From assembly GCF_000722765.2 (NCBI RefSeq), contig NZ_CP028415.1, positions 998,501 through 1,062,500 of the forward strand: DNA of 64,000 nucleotides, written 5' to 3'. The notes beneath the pieces were generated by a model, which saw only the letters and a program-made list of their open reading frames with translations, was not told where the DNA came from and did no database searches. Made by a program: the position numbers and the translations under genes. The stretch comes from Streptococcus mitis (GTDB lineage: Bacteria > Bacillota > Bacilli > Lactobacillales > Streptococcaceae). Shown in pieces: positions 16,545 to 28,304 of this stretch (the first letter of the stretch is position 1; each line of letters begins with the position of its first letter).

Positions 16545-17088
16545 TGAATTCTCCTTTTACATACCGAAATTCAAGATAATCTCGCATTTTTCTTGTGTAA
16601 CGATCACTTCCCTTAAACTGACGAATCAATCGAAATCCAGACTTAAGAGCAACCCGTTGACTAGCTTCATTTTCAAGGTGGGTAATAATGGATAATTGTT
16701 TTAAACCAAATTCCTCAAAAGAAAGTTGGCAAAGTTTTCTTACAACTTCTGTCATAAAACCTTGACACCATACATCTTTTCTCAAAAAATAACCAAGTTC
16801 TGCTTCTTTTTTAATTTCATCTAGCTTCTCAAACTTAATTGAACCAATCATTTTTTCAGTTTTCTTGTCACAAATAGCCCATACACCTAAAGGAGCCTTC
16901 ATAAAATAATTGGCCAGTGCATATTGACTCTCCTCCAGACTAGCTTGACTTGGAAAAATAAATTGTAAATTTTCAGGATTTGAGGCTATCTCATGGAAGT
17001 CTTGACTATCACTAAAAAAGAAAGGACGCAAATACAAGCGATCCGTTTCAAAAAAAGAAAACATTGCTAATTTGGTCCAAATATTCAT
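16537..17088 (-). CDS. GNAT acetyltransferase (RimJ/RimL type)
   Basis: 183 aa from ATG 17088, with AGAGGTG close upstream; a GTG at 17094 is possible but has no room for an SD. Fold markers: ETDRLYLRPF at the N-terminus, EAELGYFLRKDVWCQGFMTEVV (acetyl-CoA site) and NEASQRVALKSGF. Such enzymes acetylate protein N-termini or small amines; the substrate is unknown. Placed between murA (15-nt gap) and spxR (8-nt overlap), so it is cotranscribed with cell-wall and metabolic genes. Confidence 0.85.
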   Translation of the reverse strand: MNIWTKLAMFSFFETDRLYLRPFFFSDSQDFHEIASNPENLQFIFPSQASLEESQYALANYFMKAPLGVWAICDKKTEKMIGSIKFEKLDEIKKEAELGYFLRKDVWCQGFMTEVVRKLCQLSFEEFGLKQLSIITHLENEASQRVALKSGFRLIRQFKGSDRYTRKMRDYLEFRYVKGEFNE

Positions 17089-17103
17089 AAACACCTCTAC
17101 GGT

Positions 17104-18363
17104 TTAATCCTCAACAAGTGTAATATCCGCTCCTAGATTACGTAATTTTTCAATAATATCTGAATAACCACGTAAGATGAACTCAATATTTGTAATTTCA
17201 GTTTTGCCTTCAGCCATTAAACCAGCAATGACAAGTGCGGCCCCAGCTCTAAGGTCAGTAGCTTTTACATTTGCACCACGTAAACTACGTCCACCAGTAT
17301 ATAAAATATGGTCGTTTGTAGTCGTAATATCCGCGTCCATCTTTGCTAGTTCAAAAACATGGTTTACTCGTTTTTCATAAATGGTATCAATAATGGTACC
17401 ACGCCCCTCTGCTGTTAACAAGAGAGGAGTAATTGGTTGTTGCAAGTCAGTAGCAAAGCCTGGGTAAGGAGCTGTCTTAATATTGATTGCTTTCAAATTA
17501 GACTGTTCTTCGACAAAAATACTGTCTTCAGATACAGTCATTCTCACTCCCATTTCTTCCAACTTAGCAATGAATCCTTCTAAGTGTTCATAAAGAACAT
17601 TATTAATCCGAATTCCCTTACCAACTGCAGCAGCTAAAGAAATATATGTTCCTGCTTCAATACGGTCTGGAATCACCTGATGACGCGTTCCATGTAATCT
17701 GTCAACACCATCAATAATGATAATATTGGTTCCAGCACCACGGATATGAGCACCCATATTATTTAAGAGAGTGGCAACATCAATAATTTCAGGTTCTCGG
17801 GCTGCATTTTCAATAATAGTACGGCCATTTGCTTTAACCGCAGCAATCATTGTATTAATCGTCGCACCGACACTAACCGTATCCATGTAAATACTTGCAC
17901 CGTGAAGTCCTGTTTCTTTAGCAGATAACTTCATGTTATCTCCCTCGTAGCTAACAGTTGCTCCCATAGCTTCAAAAGCCTTAAGGTGTAAGTCAATAGG
18001 GCGAGGTCCCAAATCACATCCACCAGGTAAACCAACAGTAGCTTCCCCAAAGCGACCTAAAAGACTTCCATAAAAATAATAAGATGCACGAAGACTATTG
18101 ATTTTCCCATAAGGCATTGGAATATTCTGAACACCTCTTGGATCAATCTCTAACACATCATCATATCTCTTAACAGTAGCACCCATTAATTCCATAATTT
18201 CGACAAGACTAGCAACATCGGAAATATCTGGCACACAATCCAAAGTCACAACATCATCTGCCAAGATAATAGCTGGAATCAAAGCTACAACACTATTTTT
18301 TGCACCACTAATGGTAATCTCACCTTGCAGGGGCAAGCCACCATTGATAACAATTTTTCTCAT
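17104..18363 (-). CDS. murA: UDP-N-acetylglucosamine 1-carboxyvinyltransferase
   Basis: 419 aa, full length. Transfers enolpyruvate from PEP to UDP-GlcNAc, the first committed step of peptidoglycan synthesis. Lys22 in SGAKNS and the loop Cys116 in [14 protein letters not shown], the fosfomycin target, are present. C-terminal [16 protein letters not shown] is standard. Streptococci usually have two MurA paralogues; which one this is (murA or murZ) is judged from memory of the locus. First gene of an operon with GNAT, spxR and map. SD is weak (GAAAGAG at a distance). Confidence 0.95.
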   Translation of the reverse strand: MRKIVINGGLPLQGEITISGAKNSVVALIPAIILADDVVTLDCVPDISDVASLVEIMELMGATVKRYDDVLEIDPRGVQNIPMPYGKINSLRASYYFYGSLLGRFGEATVGLPGGCDLGPRPIDLHLKAFEAMGATVSYEGDNMKLSAKETGLHGASIYMDTVSVGATINTMIAAVKANGRTIIENAAREPEIIDVATLLNNMGAHIRGAGTNIIIIDGVDRLHGTRHQVIPDRIEAGTYISLAAAVGKGIRINNVLYEHLEGFIAKLEEMGVRMTVSEDSIFVEEQSNLKAINIKTAPYPGFATDLQQPITPLLLTAEGRGTIIDTIYEKRVNHVFELAKMDADITTTNDHILYTGGRSLRGANVKATDLRAGAALVIAGLMAEGKTEITNIEFILRGYSDIIEKLRNLGADITLVED

Positions 18364-18451
18364 TTTAAATTTTTAATACTCTTTCAAAATTTCTAAAAAG
18401 GTCCTACGTTAAAGTATATCATAAATTCACCCTTTTTTCCATCATTTTCAA

Positions 18452-18541
18452 TTATATTAGCTGAATCGTATTTGTTGGTAGCTGTGCTTTCTTAAAAAGT
18501 TTTGCCCCTTTTTTGCCCCCTAAATACAAAAACAGCCCTTC
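18452..18541 (-). pseudogene. Possible 3' remnant of an integrase gene near eno
   Basis: Open minus-strand frame LGGKKGAKLFKKAQLP, then a short tail and a TAA at 18452-18454. The frame stays open back into the eno terminator. It carries the core GGGGGCAAAAAAGGGGCA, nearly the same as after hup but read in a different frame. Lys/Gly-rich tails fit integrase C-termini; this is inference. Confidence 0.4.
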
Positions 18542-18560
18542 GGATAAAATCCGAGGGGCT
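18534..18560 (-). terminator. eno terminator
   Basis: Arms AGCCCTTCGGAT and ATCCGAGGGGCT pair over 12 bp (one G-U) around a 3-nt loop. On the minus strand a GTTTTTGTATTT tail follows. It is the last of four hairpins in the eno 3' region. Confidence 0.88.
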
Positions 18561-18565
18561 AGAAA

Positions 18566-18632
18566 CGTTGTTAAATCAACGGCCGAACTTTTGAATTTCA
18601 AGGTTCGGAATAAAATAGTTCACTGAACTATT

Positions 18633-18634
<2 letters not shown>
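18566..18634 (-). other. Three further hairpins in the eno 3' untranslated region
   Basis: AAAATAGTTC/GAACTATTTT (18612-18634, perfect 10 bp, overlapping the stop codon), CCGAAC/GTTCGG (18583-18608) and CGTTG/CAACG (18566-18581) precede the terminator. They could protect the 3' end of an abundant mRNA; the function is inferred. Confidence 0.6.
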
Positions 18635-19940
<1,306 letters not shown>

Positions 19941-19975
19941 TTACTCTCCTTATGAGTTAAATTTTTTACACCTCT

Positions 19976-20004
19976 ATAATACCTTAAAACCCCTCCTTTT
20001 TCAA
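19976..20004 (-). promoter_or_regulatory. eno promoter
   Basis: Minus strand TTGAAA, 17-nt spacer, TATTAT, about 40 nt upstream of the eno start. Confidence 0.8.
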
Positions 20005-20085
20005 GAAAAAACGTTATCTTTGTGCAAATTTTCCTTAACTTTATAAAGTAATCGCTTTCTTTTGTCTGTTTTATTCTAACTTTTA

Positions 20086-20094
20086 TGATATACT
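20086..20094 (+). promoter_or_regulatory. Extended -10 of DUF1694 gene, leaderless configuration
   Basis: TGATATACT ends 6 nt before ATG 20101 and there is no SD in between, so the transcript should start at or next to the ATG. Confidence 0.62.
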
Positions 20095-20100
20095 GTTTTC

Positions 20101-20547
20101 ATGACAGATTTATCAAAACAATTACTTGAAAAAGCTCATGGTGGGCCAAAATTAAATCCGGATGAGCAAAGACGCTATCTTGGTACCTTTGAGGAAAGAG
20201 TTCTTGGATATGCGGATATTGACACAGCAAATAGTCCTCAGTTAGAAAAAGGCTTTTTATCTATTTTAGAAAACCTTCAGGAAAAAGCAGAGCCACTATT
20301 TGTAAAGATTTCACCAACTATCGAATTTGACAAGCAAGTTTTCTACTTAAAAGAAGCAAAAGAAACTGATAGTCAAGCTACCATTGTATCTGAAGAGCAT
20401 ACTTCTTCTCCTTTTGGTCTGATTATCCATACCAATGCACCAGTTCAAGTAGAAGAAAAGGATCTTCGACTTGCTTTTGCAAAACTTTGGGAAGGTAAAA
20501 AGGAAGAACCAGCCAAAACATCTATCTGGAAGAAATGGTTTGGCTAA
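20101..20547 (+). CDS. DUF1694 (YueI-like) conserved protein
   Basis: 148 aa, soluble, no signal or membrane segment. The start [34 protein letters not shown] is characteristic of the YueI/DUF1694 family, found across Bacilli, with no established function. The middle part alternates strands and helices ([11 protein letters not shown]...) and the C-terminus is basic and aromatic (SIWKKWFG). ATG 20101 has no ribosome site and lies 6 nt after an extended -10. Its stop overlaps the glycerate kinase stop by 4 nt, tail to tail. Confidence 0.8.
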   Translation: MTDLSKQLLEKAHGGPKLNPDEQRRYLGTFEERVLGYADIDTANSPQLEKGFLSILENLQEKAEPLFVKISPTIEFDKQVFYLKEAKETDSQATIVSEEHTSSPFGLIIHTNAPVQVEEKDLRLAFAKLWEGKKEEPAKTSIWKKWFG

Positions 20548-21659
20548 ATCTTGCGCATATTTAATAAGTGCCCGATATTGGTAGCCGTGTGCTCCAGATA
20601 GAGACTAGCATTTTTCAAACTATCTTCTAAAGGTTCGCTTTTCTCTAAAATAGAAAAGGCAGCTTGGATATTTTCAAATGGTAGGGAAGGTAAATCTTCA
20701 GCAAGACTACCACAAATAGCAATGACAGGAACTCCGACAGGGGTTCTTTTTGCAACACCAATAGGCGCTTTACCTGATAAGCTTTGACGATCTAGCCTTC
20801 CTTCTCCTACAACAACCAAGTCAGCATCTGCAACTTTCTTATCAAAATCAATCAAATCTAAACAGGTATCAATTCCCGACACGATATTTGCCTGAGTAAA
20901 GGCACACAAACCGCCAGCAATGCCTCCACCAGCTCCTGCTCCTTTAATTTCCAATGTTACAGGTGAGGCTTTTTCATAAAAATCTTGAATTGCCTGATCT
21001 ACGACTGCAAACATAGTAGGATCAAGGCATTTTTGCTTGCCAAACGTGTAGGTTGCACCTTGATGTCCACATAAGGGACTCACGACATCTGCTAAAATAC
21101 GAATTTGAACATCTTCAGGAATTTCATAGCGATTTTCTGTTGAAACAGAAGCTAAGTTCAATAAAGACTGACCGCAAGTGGGCAAGACATTTCCATCTGT
21201 ATCATAAAATTGATAACCCAAACCAGCAGCAATCCCAATACCGCCATCATTACTGGCCGTTCCACCAACGCCGATATAGATATCTTTAATCCCTTGAGCA
21301 ATGAGATGGCGAATCAACTCTCCAATCCCACAAGTTTGGATTTGAAGTGGATTTCGTTTCTCTAGCGGAATTTTTCCAAGGCCAACCAAGTCGGCAACTT
21401 CAAAGAGTGCCAGTTCCCCTTTTTGAAAATAGCGTATGGTTTCTTTTTGTCCAAAAGGTCCTGTAACTTGAATCCATTTTTCTTCTAGGTCAAGAGAATG
21501 TCGAATGGAATCTACTGTACCTTCGCCACCATCACCAACAGGGCAGAGGACACATTCTACATCTGCTATCGACTGTTGGAAGCCTCTTTTTATTGCTTCA
21601 GCTACCTGTTGAGCGGACAAGCTTTCCTTAAATGAATCTGGTGCAATTACAATCTTCAT
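20544..21659 (-). CDS. Glycerate kinase (GarK/GlxK family)
   Basis: 371 aa. Phosphorylates D-glycerate, probably to 2-phosphoglycerate, feeding glycolysis just above enolase. Family motifs: [14 protein letters not shown] at the start, [24 protein letters not shown] and [13 protein letters not shown]. Ends in tail-to-tail overlap with the DUF1694 gene. It follows serB by 9 nt and is likely cotranscribed, placing two hydroxy-acid/serine-branch enzymes together. Confidence 0.92.
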   Translation of the reverse strand: MKIVIAPDSFKESLSAQQVAEAIKRGFQQSIADVECVLCPVGDGGEGTVDSIRHSLDLEEKWIQVTGPFGQKETIRYFQKGELALFEVADLVGLGKIPLEKRNPLQIQTCGIGELIRHLIAQGIKDIYIGVGGTASNDGGIGIAAGLGYQFYDTDGNVLPTCGQSLLNLASVSTENRYEIPEDVQIRILADVVSPLCGHQGATYTFGKQKCLDPTMFAVVDQAIQDFYEKASPVTLEIKGAGAGGGIAGGLCAFTQANIVSGIDTCLDLIDFDKKVADADLVVVGEGRLDRQSLSGKAPIGVAKRTPVGVPVIAICGSLAEDLPSLPFENIQAAFSILEKSEPLEDSLKNASLYLEHTATNIGHLLNMRKI

Positions 21660-21668
21660 ATTTTCCCC

Positions 21669-22313
21669 TCATTCTAAACAGTCAATCAAAGGAAGTACTT
21701 CTAAAAAATCCCTCTTGTCAACATGATGTGGTATTTCTTTTTTGAGCACTTCTTTTGCACAAAAGGCAATTCCTAGTCCTGCTGACTTCAACATTAATAG
21801 ATCATTGGCCCCGTCACCGATTGCAATCGTTCTTTCTTTAGGAAGTTTGAGTTTTTCTCTCCATTGTTCCAGAGTCTCTTTTTTAACCTGAGGACTGATA
21901 ATTTGTCCAACTAATTTCCCTGCTAGAAAGCCACCTTTGACTTCAAGTTGGTTGGCAGAGAAATAGGCAATACCAAGGGATTTTGCTAATCTCTCAACTA
22001 TTGGAGTAAATCCACCAGACACCAGACCAACTAGGATGCCATTCTTTTGGAGAATAGAGATAAATTTCTGGGCATTTGGCGTTAGATGAATAGACTTGAA
22101 GACTTTATCAAAGACCGAAATAGGAAGACCTTCCAAGAAGGAAACTCTATCTCGTAAACTTCTTTCAAAGTTCAACTCTCCTCGCATTGCCCGACTTGTA
22201 ATCTGCGAAATTTCCTCCTCACGACCTGCCTCTCTACCCAAAAGATCAATCACTTCTTCTAGGATTAAGGTTCCATCAACATCCATGACACACAAACCTT
22301 TTACTTGAGACAT
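21669..22313 (-). CDS. serB: Phosphoserine phosphatase (HAD family)
   Basis: 214 aa. HAD motif I DVDGT (Asp nucleophile), motif II LVSGGFTPIVERLA, and motif III/IV with GDGANDLLMLKSAGLGIAF, as in SerB. It dephosphorylates phosphoserine in serine synthesis. No N-terminal ACT domain. I see no serA or serC beside it, so another small phosphate substrate cannot be excluded. SD GAGGAG before ATG 22313. The downstream partner is glycerate kinase. Confidence 0.88.
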   Translation of the reverse strand: MSQVKGLCVMDVDGTLILEEVIDLLGREAGREEEISQITSRAMRGELNFERSLRDRVSFLEGLPISVFDKVFKSIHLTPNAQKFISILQKNGILVGLVSGGFTPIVERLAKSLGIAYFSANQLEVKGGFLAGKLVGQIISPQVKKETLEQWREKLKLPKERTIAIGDGANDLLMLKSAGLGIAFCAKEVLKKEIPHHVDKRDFLEVLPLIDCLE

Positions 22314-22337
22314 CAGTTCTCCTCTCTAAACAGCCCA

Positions 22338-22366
22338 AAAATCGTATGAAGTCATCATACGATTTT
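22338..22366 (-). terminator. glg operon terminator
   Basis: Perfect 12-bp arms AAAATCGTATGA and TCATACGATTTT with a 5-nt loop, ending in T on the minus strand, 6 nt past the glgA stop. Confidence 0.88.
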
Positions 22367-22371
22367 ATCTA

Positions 22372-23805
22372 TTAATTAACTAAACTATGGTACAAGTCAA
22401 GATATGACTTGCAGGCTGTATCCCATGAGAAATCACACTCCATAGCTTGTTTTTGTAGATTTCTCCAAACATCAGGATGGTTTCTATACAAGTCCAAAGC
22501 TGTTTGGAAAGTCCAATTCAACCAGTAAGGAGATAGATTGTCAAAGCTAAAGCCAGTACCGCTTCCCTCGATTGGATTGAAAGCGCGAACAGTATCTCGC
22601 AAGCCACCAACTTCATGGACCAATGGCAAGGTTCCATAACGCATCGCCATCATTTGAGACAAACCACACGGTTCAAAACGACTTGGCATGAGGAAGAGGT
22701 CACAGGCAGCGTAGATTTCTTGAGCTAGTTTGATATCAAAAGTGATATTTGCTGATAGCTTGTCTGGGTAAATTTGAGCAAACCATGAGAAAGCTCCTTC
22801 AAAGGCTGGATCACCAGTTCCTAAAAGAACAATCTGAACATCATTTTGCAAGATCTGATGCAGACTTTCGACCACCACATCAAAACCTTTTTGACGTGTC
22901 AAACGAGAAACAATTCCCACCAGAGGAACGTCAGATCTAACTGGCAATCCAACTCTCTCTTGTAATTTTGCTTTATTGTGGGCTTTTCCAGACAAATCTT
23001 CCTGATTAAAATGATAGTCTAAAAGAGCATCCGTCTGAGGATTATACAGGTCAGCATCAATCCCATTCACGATACCAGAAACTTTACCAGATTCCATTCG
23101 AAGAATCTGATCCAAGTTACATCCGAACTGACTGGTCATAATTTCATGAGCATAGCTAGGTGAAACGGTTGACACACGATCCGCATAGAGAATACCTGCC
23201 TTCATCCAGTTCAGACAGTTGTTCCAGCGAAGGGTACCATCAGCATAACGTTCAAAGCCAACTCCAAACAAATCCCATAACATTCCTTCTGAAAATTGTC
23301 CTTGAAATTCCAAATTATGAATGGTTAAAACAGTTTTTATTCCTTGATAGGCCTGAATCCAACGGTATTTTTCCTTCAACAAGAAAGGAATCATAGCTGT
23401 ATGGTAGTCATGAACATGGAGAAGGTCAGGAATAAAGTCAATCCTTTCCATAGCCTCAATGGCAGCCAGTTGGAAGAAAGCAAAGCGTTCTCCATCGTCA
23501 AAATCACCGTAAACATGACCACGGAAGAAATAATATTGGTTGTCAATAAAGTAGAAGGTCACACCGTTTAAGACTGTTTTCTTAATTCCACAGTACTGTC
23601 TGCGCCAACCAACACTCACCTCAAAATGAAGAACATCTTCAATCTGATTTCCAAATTTAGCCTCTACCATGTCATAGTAGGGTAAAATTACTGCAACTTC
23701 ATGTCCAGCTTTTACCAGTGATTTGGGAAGAGCGCCAATGACGTCTCCCAAACCACCTGTTTTTGAAAAGGGTGCACCCTCAGCTGCTACAAATAAAATT
23801 TTCAT
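22372..23805 (-). CDS. glgA: Glycogen synthase (ADP-glucose type)
   Basis: 477 aa, GT5 family. The N-terminal ADP-glucose site [14 protein letters not shown] is present, as are [17 protein letters not shown] and the C-terminal [20 protein letters not shown]. Extends alpha-1,4-glucan chains from ADP-glucose. Last gene of glgBCDA; its ATG overlaps the glgD stop (ATGA), so translation is coupled. Terminator follows at once. Confidence 0.97.
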   Translation of the reverse strand: MKILFVAAEGAPFSKTGGLGDVIGALPKSLVKAGHEVAVILPYYDMVEAKFGNQIEDVLHFEVSVGWRRQYCGIKKTVLNGVTFYFIDNQYYFFRGHVYGDFDDGERFAFFQLAAIEAMERIDFIPDLLHVHDYHTAMIPFLLKEKYRWIQAYQGIKTVLTIHNLEFQGQFSEGMLWDLFGVGFERYADGTLRWNNCLNWMKAGILYADRVSTVSPSYAHEIMTSQFGCNLDQILRMESGKVSGIVNGIDADLYNPQTDALLDYHFNQEDLSGKAHNKAKLQERVGLPVRSDVPLVGIVSRLTRQKGFDVVVESLHQILQNDVQIVLLGTGDPAFEGAFSWFAQIYPDKLSANITFDIKLAQEIYAACDLFLMPSRFEPCGLSQMMAMRYGTLPLVHEVGGLRDTVRAFNPIEGSGTGFSFDNLSPYWLNWTFQTALDLYRNHPDVWRNLQKQAMECDFSWDTACKSYLDLYHSLVN

Positions 23806-24941
23806 GAATGAATATCCTCTGTTACTTTAGCACCTTTTTTAACGACGACTGGATGTTCTGCAGTTCCACGGATTACAACTCCATCAGCAACTTCAACGCC
23901 CTTGTCCAAGATAGCATATTCTACCTGAGCTCCTTCTCCAATAACAACACGAGGGAATAAGATGCTATCTTTAACCAAGCTATCCTTATGGACATGAATA
24001 TTACGTGATAAAACAGAATCAGCCACTTGACCTTCAATGATACTACCAGAAGCAAACTGAGAAGTACTTACCTTAGATGTATTACCATAATAAGTTGGCT
24101 CTTCGTTTTTGACCTTGGTATAAATCTTTTGATTTGGTGAGAAGAGAGAGTAGAATTTTTGAGATTCAAGCATATCTTTATTAGCTTGGTAATAAGATTC
24201 TACAGAATGAATATTTGCCAGATAACCTGTGTATTCGTAGGCAAAAGCTCCTTCTTTGGCCGCCAAATCACGTAAAACATAGCGCAATTTCTCTGGATGT
24301 TCTTTCTTGGCTTCTTCTTCCAAGCGTTCAATTAACCAAGGTGTATCAACGACAAAGATATCTGTAGACATATTGTAAACTTCATCCGATGATTTGCTGT
24401 CAAAAAGTTTATGAGAACGGACATGGTCTGTTTCATCCACTTCCAAGATTGCATTTACTTCTGAAATATCTTTCTTAGGAAGTTTCTTATAAACTACAGT
24501 GATTGGCCCTTTTGTTGTAGTGTGTAGGTGGAATACTTGATTCAGATCAATATTAATCAAAATATCACAGTTAAGAGAAACTGTTTGGTTTGATCCAGAA
24601 CGTTTCAAATAAGTAAGAAGCTGATGGTAGTATTCTTTTCCAACGGTACTACTTTCCACACGGGTATTGTAAATACCTAGATAGTAATGGCTAAGAAGAG
24701 TTGACAATCCCCACTCACGACCAGAACGGATATGGTCAAAGACTGAGCTAATATTATCTTGTTGGAAAATACCGAAAATACTACGAACACCTGCATTAGC
24801 AAGACTTGAAAGCGGGAAGTCAATCAAGCGATATTTACCACCAAATGGCAAACTAGCTACTGGACGGTGGTCTGTCAGTGTTGACATATCATGAAAACCA
24901 ACTGTGTTTCCTAAAATGGCAGAATATTTATCAATCTTCAT
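23802..24941 (-). CDS. glgD: Glucose-1-phosphate adenylyltransferase subunit GlgD
   Basis: 379 aa. Nucleotidyltransferase plus left-handed beta-helix fold, paralogous to GlgC, but the GGQGTRL loop of GlgC is replaced by [19 protein letters not shown]. The catalytic site therefore looks degenerate, and GlgD is expected to act as a partner that tunes the GlgC/GlgD heteromer. C-terminal hexapeptide-like stretch [22 protein letters not shown]. Overlaps glgC by 11 nt and glgA by 4 nt. Confidence 0.95.
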   Translation of the reverse strand: MKIDKYSAILGNTVGFHDMSTLTDHRPVASLPFGGKYRLIDFPLSSLANAGVRSIFGIFQQDNISSVFDHIRSGREWGLSTLLSHYYLGIYNTRVESSTVGKEYYHQLLTYLKRSGSNQTVSLNCDILINIDLNQVFHLHTTTKGPITVVYKKLPKKDISEVNAILEVDETDHVRSHKLFDSKSSDEVYNMSTDIFVVDTPWLIERLEEEAKKEHPEKLRYVLRDLAAKEGAFAYEYTGYLANIHSVESYYQANKDMLESQKFYSLFSPNQKIYTKVKNEEPTYYGNTSKVSTSQFASGSIIEGQVADSVLSRNIHVHKDSLVKDSILFPRVVIGEGAQVEYAILDKGVEVADGVVIRGTAEHPVVVKKGAKVTEDIHS

Positions 24942-26073
24942 CTGTTGCTACCCCCACTACTTCATCATATCCTACAACTTGTACTTCTTCTGTTCCATCA
25001 ATTTCGACACCATCAGAAATAACTGCACCTTCACCAATAATGGCACGTTTGATTTTAGCTCCTTGACCAACAATTGCACCACTCATGATAACTGAATCTA
25101 CTACTTCTGCTCCTTCGCGAACTTGCGCTCCTGTTGAAAGGATAGAGTGTTTAACCGTTCCATCAACAAAACATCCGTCTACAACTAATGAGTCTTCCAC
25201 ATCAGCATTGGCACCAAGGTAGTTTGGTGGCGAAATCAAGTTTCTTGAGTAAATCTTCCATTGACGGTTACGGCTATCCAAGGCATTTTCTGGTGAAATG
25301 TACTCCATGTTCGCTTCCCAAAGAGACTCAATCGTACCGACGTCTTTCCAGTAACCATTAAATTCGTAGGCATAGACACTTTCACCTGACTCAAGGTAAT
25401 TTGGAATGACATTTTTACCGAAGTCTGACATATCGACATTGCTCTTTTCAGCAGCAACAAGCATATTGCGAAGACGTTGCCAATCAAAGATGTAAATCCC
25501 CATAGAGGCTTTGGTAGATTTAGGTTGGGCTGGTTTCTCTTCAAATTCTACAATACGATTGTTAGCATCTGTGTTCATGATGCCAAAACGGCTAGCTTCT
25601 TTAAGAGGAACATCAAGAACTGCTACTGTCAAACTAGCATTATTATCCTTGTGAGACTGGAGCATAGCATCATAGTCCATCTTATAGATATGGTCACCAG
25701 ATAGAATCAAAACATACTCAGGATTGACACTATCGATATAGTCGATATTTTGATAAATAGCGTGACTAGTTCCTTCAAACCAACGATTTCCTTCACTTGC
25801 AGAATAAGGTTGAAGGATAGAGACACCAGAATTAATCCCATCTAGACCCCAACTTGAACCATTCCCGATATGATTGTTGAGAGCAAGTGGTTGATACTGG
25901 GTGATGACTCCAACATTGTGAATCCCTGAGTTAGCACAGTTTGAGAGAGCAAAGTCAATAATACGGTAGCGCCCACCAAATTGCACAGCTGGTTTTGCGA
26001 TGCTTTGAGTGAGTTTACCGAGACGAGTTCCTTGCCCACCAGCAAGAATCAAAGCTAACATTTCATTCTTCAT
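24931..26073 (-). CDS. glgC: Glucose-1-phosphate adenylyltransferase catalytic subunit
   Basis: 380 aa. Makes ADP-glucose from ATP and glucose-1-phosphate, the committed step of glycogen synthesis. The loop [28 protein letters not shown] and the IYIFDW and [11 protein letters not shown] motifs mark an active GlgC. Beta-helix C-terminus with [21 protein letters not shown]. Overlaps glgB by 11 nt upstream and glgD downstream. Confidence 0.97.
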   Translation of the reverse strand: MKNEMLALILAGGQGTRLGKLTQSIAKPAVQFGGRYRIIDFALSNCANSGIHNVGVITQYQPLALNNHIGNGSSWGLDGINSGVSILQPYSASEGNRWFEGTSHAIYQNIDYIDSVNPEYVLILSGDHIYKMDYDAMLQSHKDNNASLTVAVLDVPLKEASRFGIMNTDANNRIVEFEEKPAQPKSTKASMGIYIFDWQRLRNMLVAAEKSNVDMSDFGKNVIPNYLESGESVYAYEFNGYWKDVGTIESLWEANMEYISPENALDSRNRQWKIYSRNLISPPNYLGANADVEDSLVVDGCFVDGTVKHSILSTGAQVREGAEVVDSVIMSGAIVGQGAKIKRAIIGEGAVISDGVEIDGTEEVQVVGYDEVVGVATDED

Positions 26074-27991
26074 TTTCTACTCCTTTTTGGTTTTTACTTG
26101 TGACAGTTTTATCAGATTTCAAGCGACGCTTGATTTTCCATACACTAGCTCCCATAGCCGGTAGGGTAAAGGTCAAGGTCTGCTCATAATCTTTCCATAG
26201 CCCTTCTTGCGTTTGAACAGTTTGATTGTGTTCTTTCCAGACACCGCCCCACTCTTCTAACTCAGTATTCCAGACTTCTTCATAAATCCCTGCAACAGGA
26301 AGGCCGATTGTAAAATCTTTTCGTTCAACAGGTGCCATATTAAAGACACAGACTAACATATCGCCCTTTTTCCCCTTACGGATGAAGGACAGAACACTCT
26401 GGTCTCGATTATCCGCATCGATGATTTCAATACCATCATAGCTGGTATCAATTTCCCACAGACAGCGGTGGTCTTTGTAAAACTGGTTTAGCTGAGAAGT
26501 GAAATACTTCATCTTGGCATTCATTGGGTCTTCTAGATTAGACCATTCCAACTGTTCTTCAGATTTCCATTCTAGGAATTGCCCATATTCACTACCCATG
26601 AAGAGCAATTTTTTACCTGGGTGACAAATTTGGTAAGTGTAGATATTGCGCAAGCCTGCGAATTGATTATAACGATCTCCCCACATCTTGTGCATCATAC
26701 TCTTCTTGCCATGAACCACTTCATCGTGCGAGAATGGTAGGAGATAGTTCTCCTTGAAGACATACATAAAGCTGAAAGTCACCAGGTTAAAGTCATATTT
26801 ACGATAAATCGGATCTTCTTCATAGAAACGGAGGATATCATTCATCCATCCCATATTCCATTTGTAGTCAAACCCAAGACCATCTGAATCCTTGGTGTCA
26901 GTAATCTGAGTAGCTGATGAACTTTCCTCAGCTATCATCATCACATCTGGATGAGCTTGTTTAATGACATCATTCAAACGTTTTAAGAAATAATAGCCTT
27001 CGTAGTTTAGATTGCCACCATCCTTGTTAGGTGTCCATGGAGCATCATCGTAGTCAAGATAGAGCATGTTGCTAACTGCATCCACGCGAATACCATCTAG
27101 ATGGTAAAAGTCAATCCAAAACTTAATACTAGAAATCAAGAAGGACTGGACTTCATTCTTTCCAAGGTCAAAATTGAGTGCTCCCCAACCATAGTTATGA
27201 GCCTTATTATGGTCCTGATACTCAAAAGTCGGTGTCCCATCATAATAGGCCAAGGCATCATCATTAATGGTGAAGTGACCAGGTACCCAGTCCACAATAA
27301 CTCCAATATTGTTTAAGTGACATTCCTCAACAAAATCTTGAAACTCTTCAGGACGACCATAGGCATGCTCTAGAGCAAAGTAACCCATAAGCTGATAGCC
27401 CCAACTCAAACCTAGTGGGTGAGACATCAAAGGCATAAACTCAATGTGAGTATAGTTCATCTCAACCAAGTAAGGAATGAGTTCATCTTTCAATTGAGCA
27501 AAACTATAGGGACTACCGTCTGGATTTCTCTTCCAAGAACCAGCATGAGCCTCGTAAATATTGACAGGACGCTCTTCAAAGCTCAAGCGTTTTCTACGAG
27601 CTAACCATAGACCATCCTTCCATTTTTTCTCTGGAATCTCTGTTAAAATCGCTCCAGTCCCAGGTCGTGCCTCATACCTTACAGCCAAAGGATCAATCTT
27701 CATCAGCTGATGACCATTTGCACGTGTAATATGATACTTATAAATTTGGCCTTCTTGAGCAAGACTAGTAAAGACTTCCCAGACTCCAAATTCATTTCGT
27801 TCCATTGGAATTTGATTTTCAACCCAATTGGTGAAATCCCCTACCAAGTGAACTGCCTGAGCATTGGGTGCCCAAACTCGGAAAGTATAGCCAGACTCAC
27901 TATCTTTTTCTTCCCTATGCGCTCCCAGATAATGCTGGAGATGAAAATTCTCACCTGTCATAAAAGTTTCTAAAGCTTTTTTCTTATCCAT
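26063..27991 (-). CDS. glgB: 1,4-alpha-glucan branching enzyme
   Basis: 642 aa, GH13. One N-terminal CBM48 domain ([22 protein letters not shown]), catalytic barrel with [12 protein letters not shown] (Asp nucleophile), MIAEESS (Glu acid/base) and [13 protein letters not shown], then a C-terminal beta domain and a short basic tail. Introduces alpha-1,6 branches. First gene of glgBCDA, SD GGAGGG before ATG 27991, behind a strong promoter with a CcpA-type site. Confidence 0.97.
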   Translation of the reverse strand: MDKKKALETFMTGENFHLQHYLGAHREEKDSESGYTFRVWAPNAQAVHLVGDFTNWVENQIPMERNEFGVWEVFTSLAQEGQIYKYHITRANGHQLMKIDPLAVRYEARPGTGAILTEIPEKKWKDGLWLARRKRLSFEERPVNIYEAHAGSWKRNPDGSPYSFAQLKDELIPYLVEMNYTHIEFMPLMSHPLGLSWGYQLMGYFALEHAYGRPEEFQDFVEECHLNNIGVIVDWVPGHFTINDDALAYYDGTPTFEYQDHNKAHNYGWGALNFDLGKNEVQSFLISSIKFWIDFYHLDGIRVDAVSNMLYLDYDDAPWTPNKDGGNLNYEGYYFLKRLNDVIKQAHPDVMMIAEESSSATQITDTKDSDGLGFDYKWNMGWMNDILRFYEEDPIYRKYDFNLVTFSFMYVFKENYLLPFSHDEVVHGKKSMMHKMWGDRYNQFAGLRNIYTYQICHPGKKLLFMGSEYGQFLEWKSEEQLEWSNLEDPMNAKMKYFTSQLNQFYKDHRCLWEIDTSYDGIEIIDADNRDQSVLSFIRKGKKGDMLVCVFNMAPVERKDFTIGLPVAGIYEEVWNTELEEWGGVWKEHNQTVQTQEGLWKDYEQTLTFTLPAMGASVWKIKRRLKSDKTVTSKNQKGVENEE

Positions 27992-28006
27992 ACACCCTCC
28001 TATTTC

Positions 28007-28020
28007 TGTAAGCGTTTTCT
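28007..28020. promoter_or_regulatory. CcpA-type cre site before glgB
   Basis: TGTAAGCGTTTTCT fits the cre pattern TGNAANCGNWNNCW. It lies just downstream of the expected glgB start site, a position that lets CcpA block elongation (carbon catabolite repression). Binding is inferred. Confidence 0.68.
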
Positions 28021-28028
28021 ATAGATTT

Positions 28029-28057
28029 ATTATACTACCTTTTTAGAGAAGATTCAA
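28029..28057 (-). promoter_or_regulatory. glgBCDA promoter
   Basis: Minus strand TTGAAT, exactly 17 nt, TATAAT. The transcript would begin near 28022, about 30 nt before the glgB start. Confidence 0.8.
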
Positions 28058-28223
28058 GTGAATTACTATATTTTGTAAAAATTCTTTTGAAAGTCTTCAA
28101 CAAATTAACTGATGTGTTCACTTGTAAAACAAGGAATTTTCAGAAAAGCCATTAAAGCGAATTCTTTTTTTATAATACTATCATAAAGTTCGTAATTTTA
28201 CTAATAAAAGACGTGATTTTAAG
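28058..28223. other. AT-rich spacer between glgB and pulA, no gene seen
   Basis: Together with the promoter and terminators this completes a 313-nt gap. No open frame above about 30 codons and no recognisable repeat. From memory, pneumococcal genomes carry gapN between pulA and glgB; none is present here. Confidence 0.5.
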
Positions 28224-28253
28224 TAAAAAACAAACCAGGAAATGAATTTCCTG
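28224..28253 (-). terminator. pulA terminator
   Basis: Arms CAGGAAAT and ATTTCCTG form a perfect stem with a tiny loop; on the minus strand GGTTTGTTTTTTA follows. Confidence 0.75.
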
Positions 28254-28304
28254 ATTTTATTAACAGATAAAGCACCACAAATGAATGTAAATTGTAAATC
28301 TATT

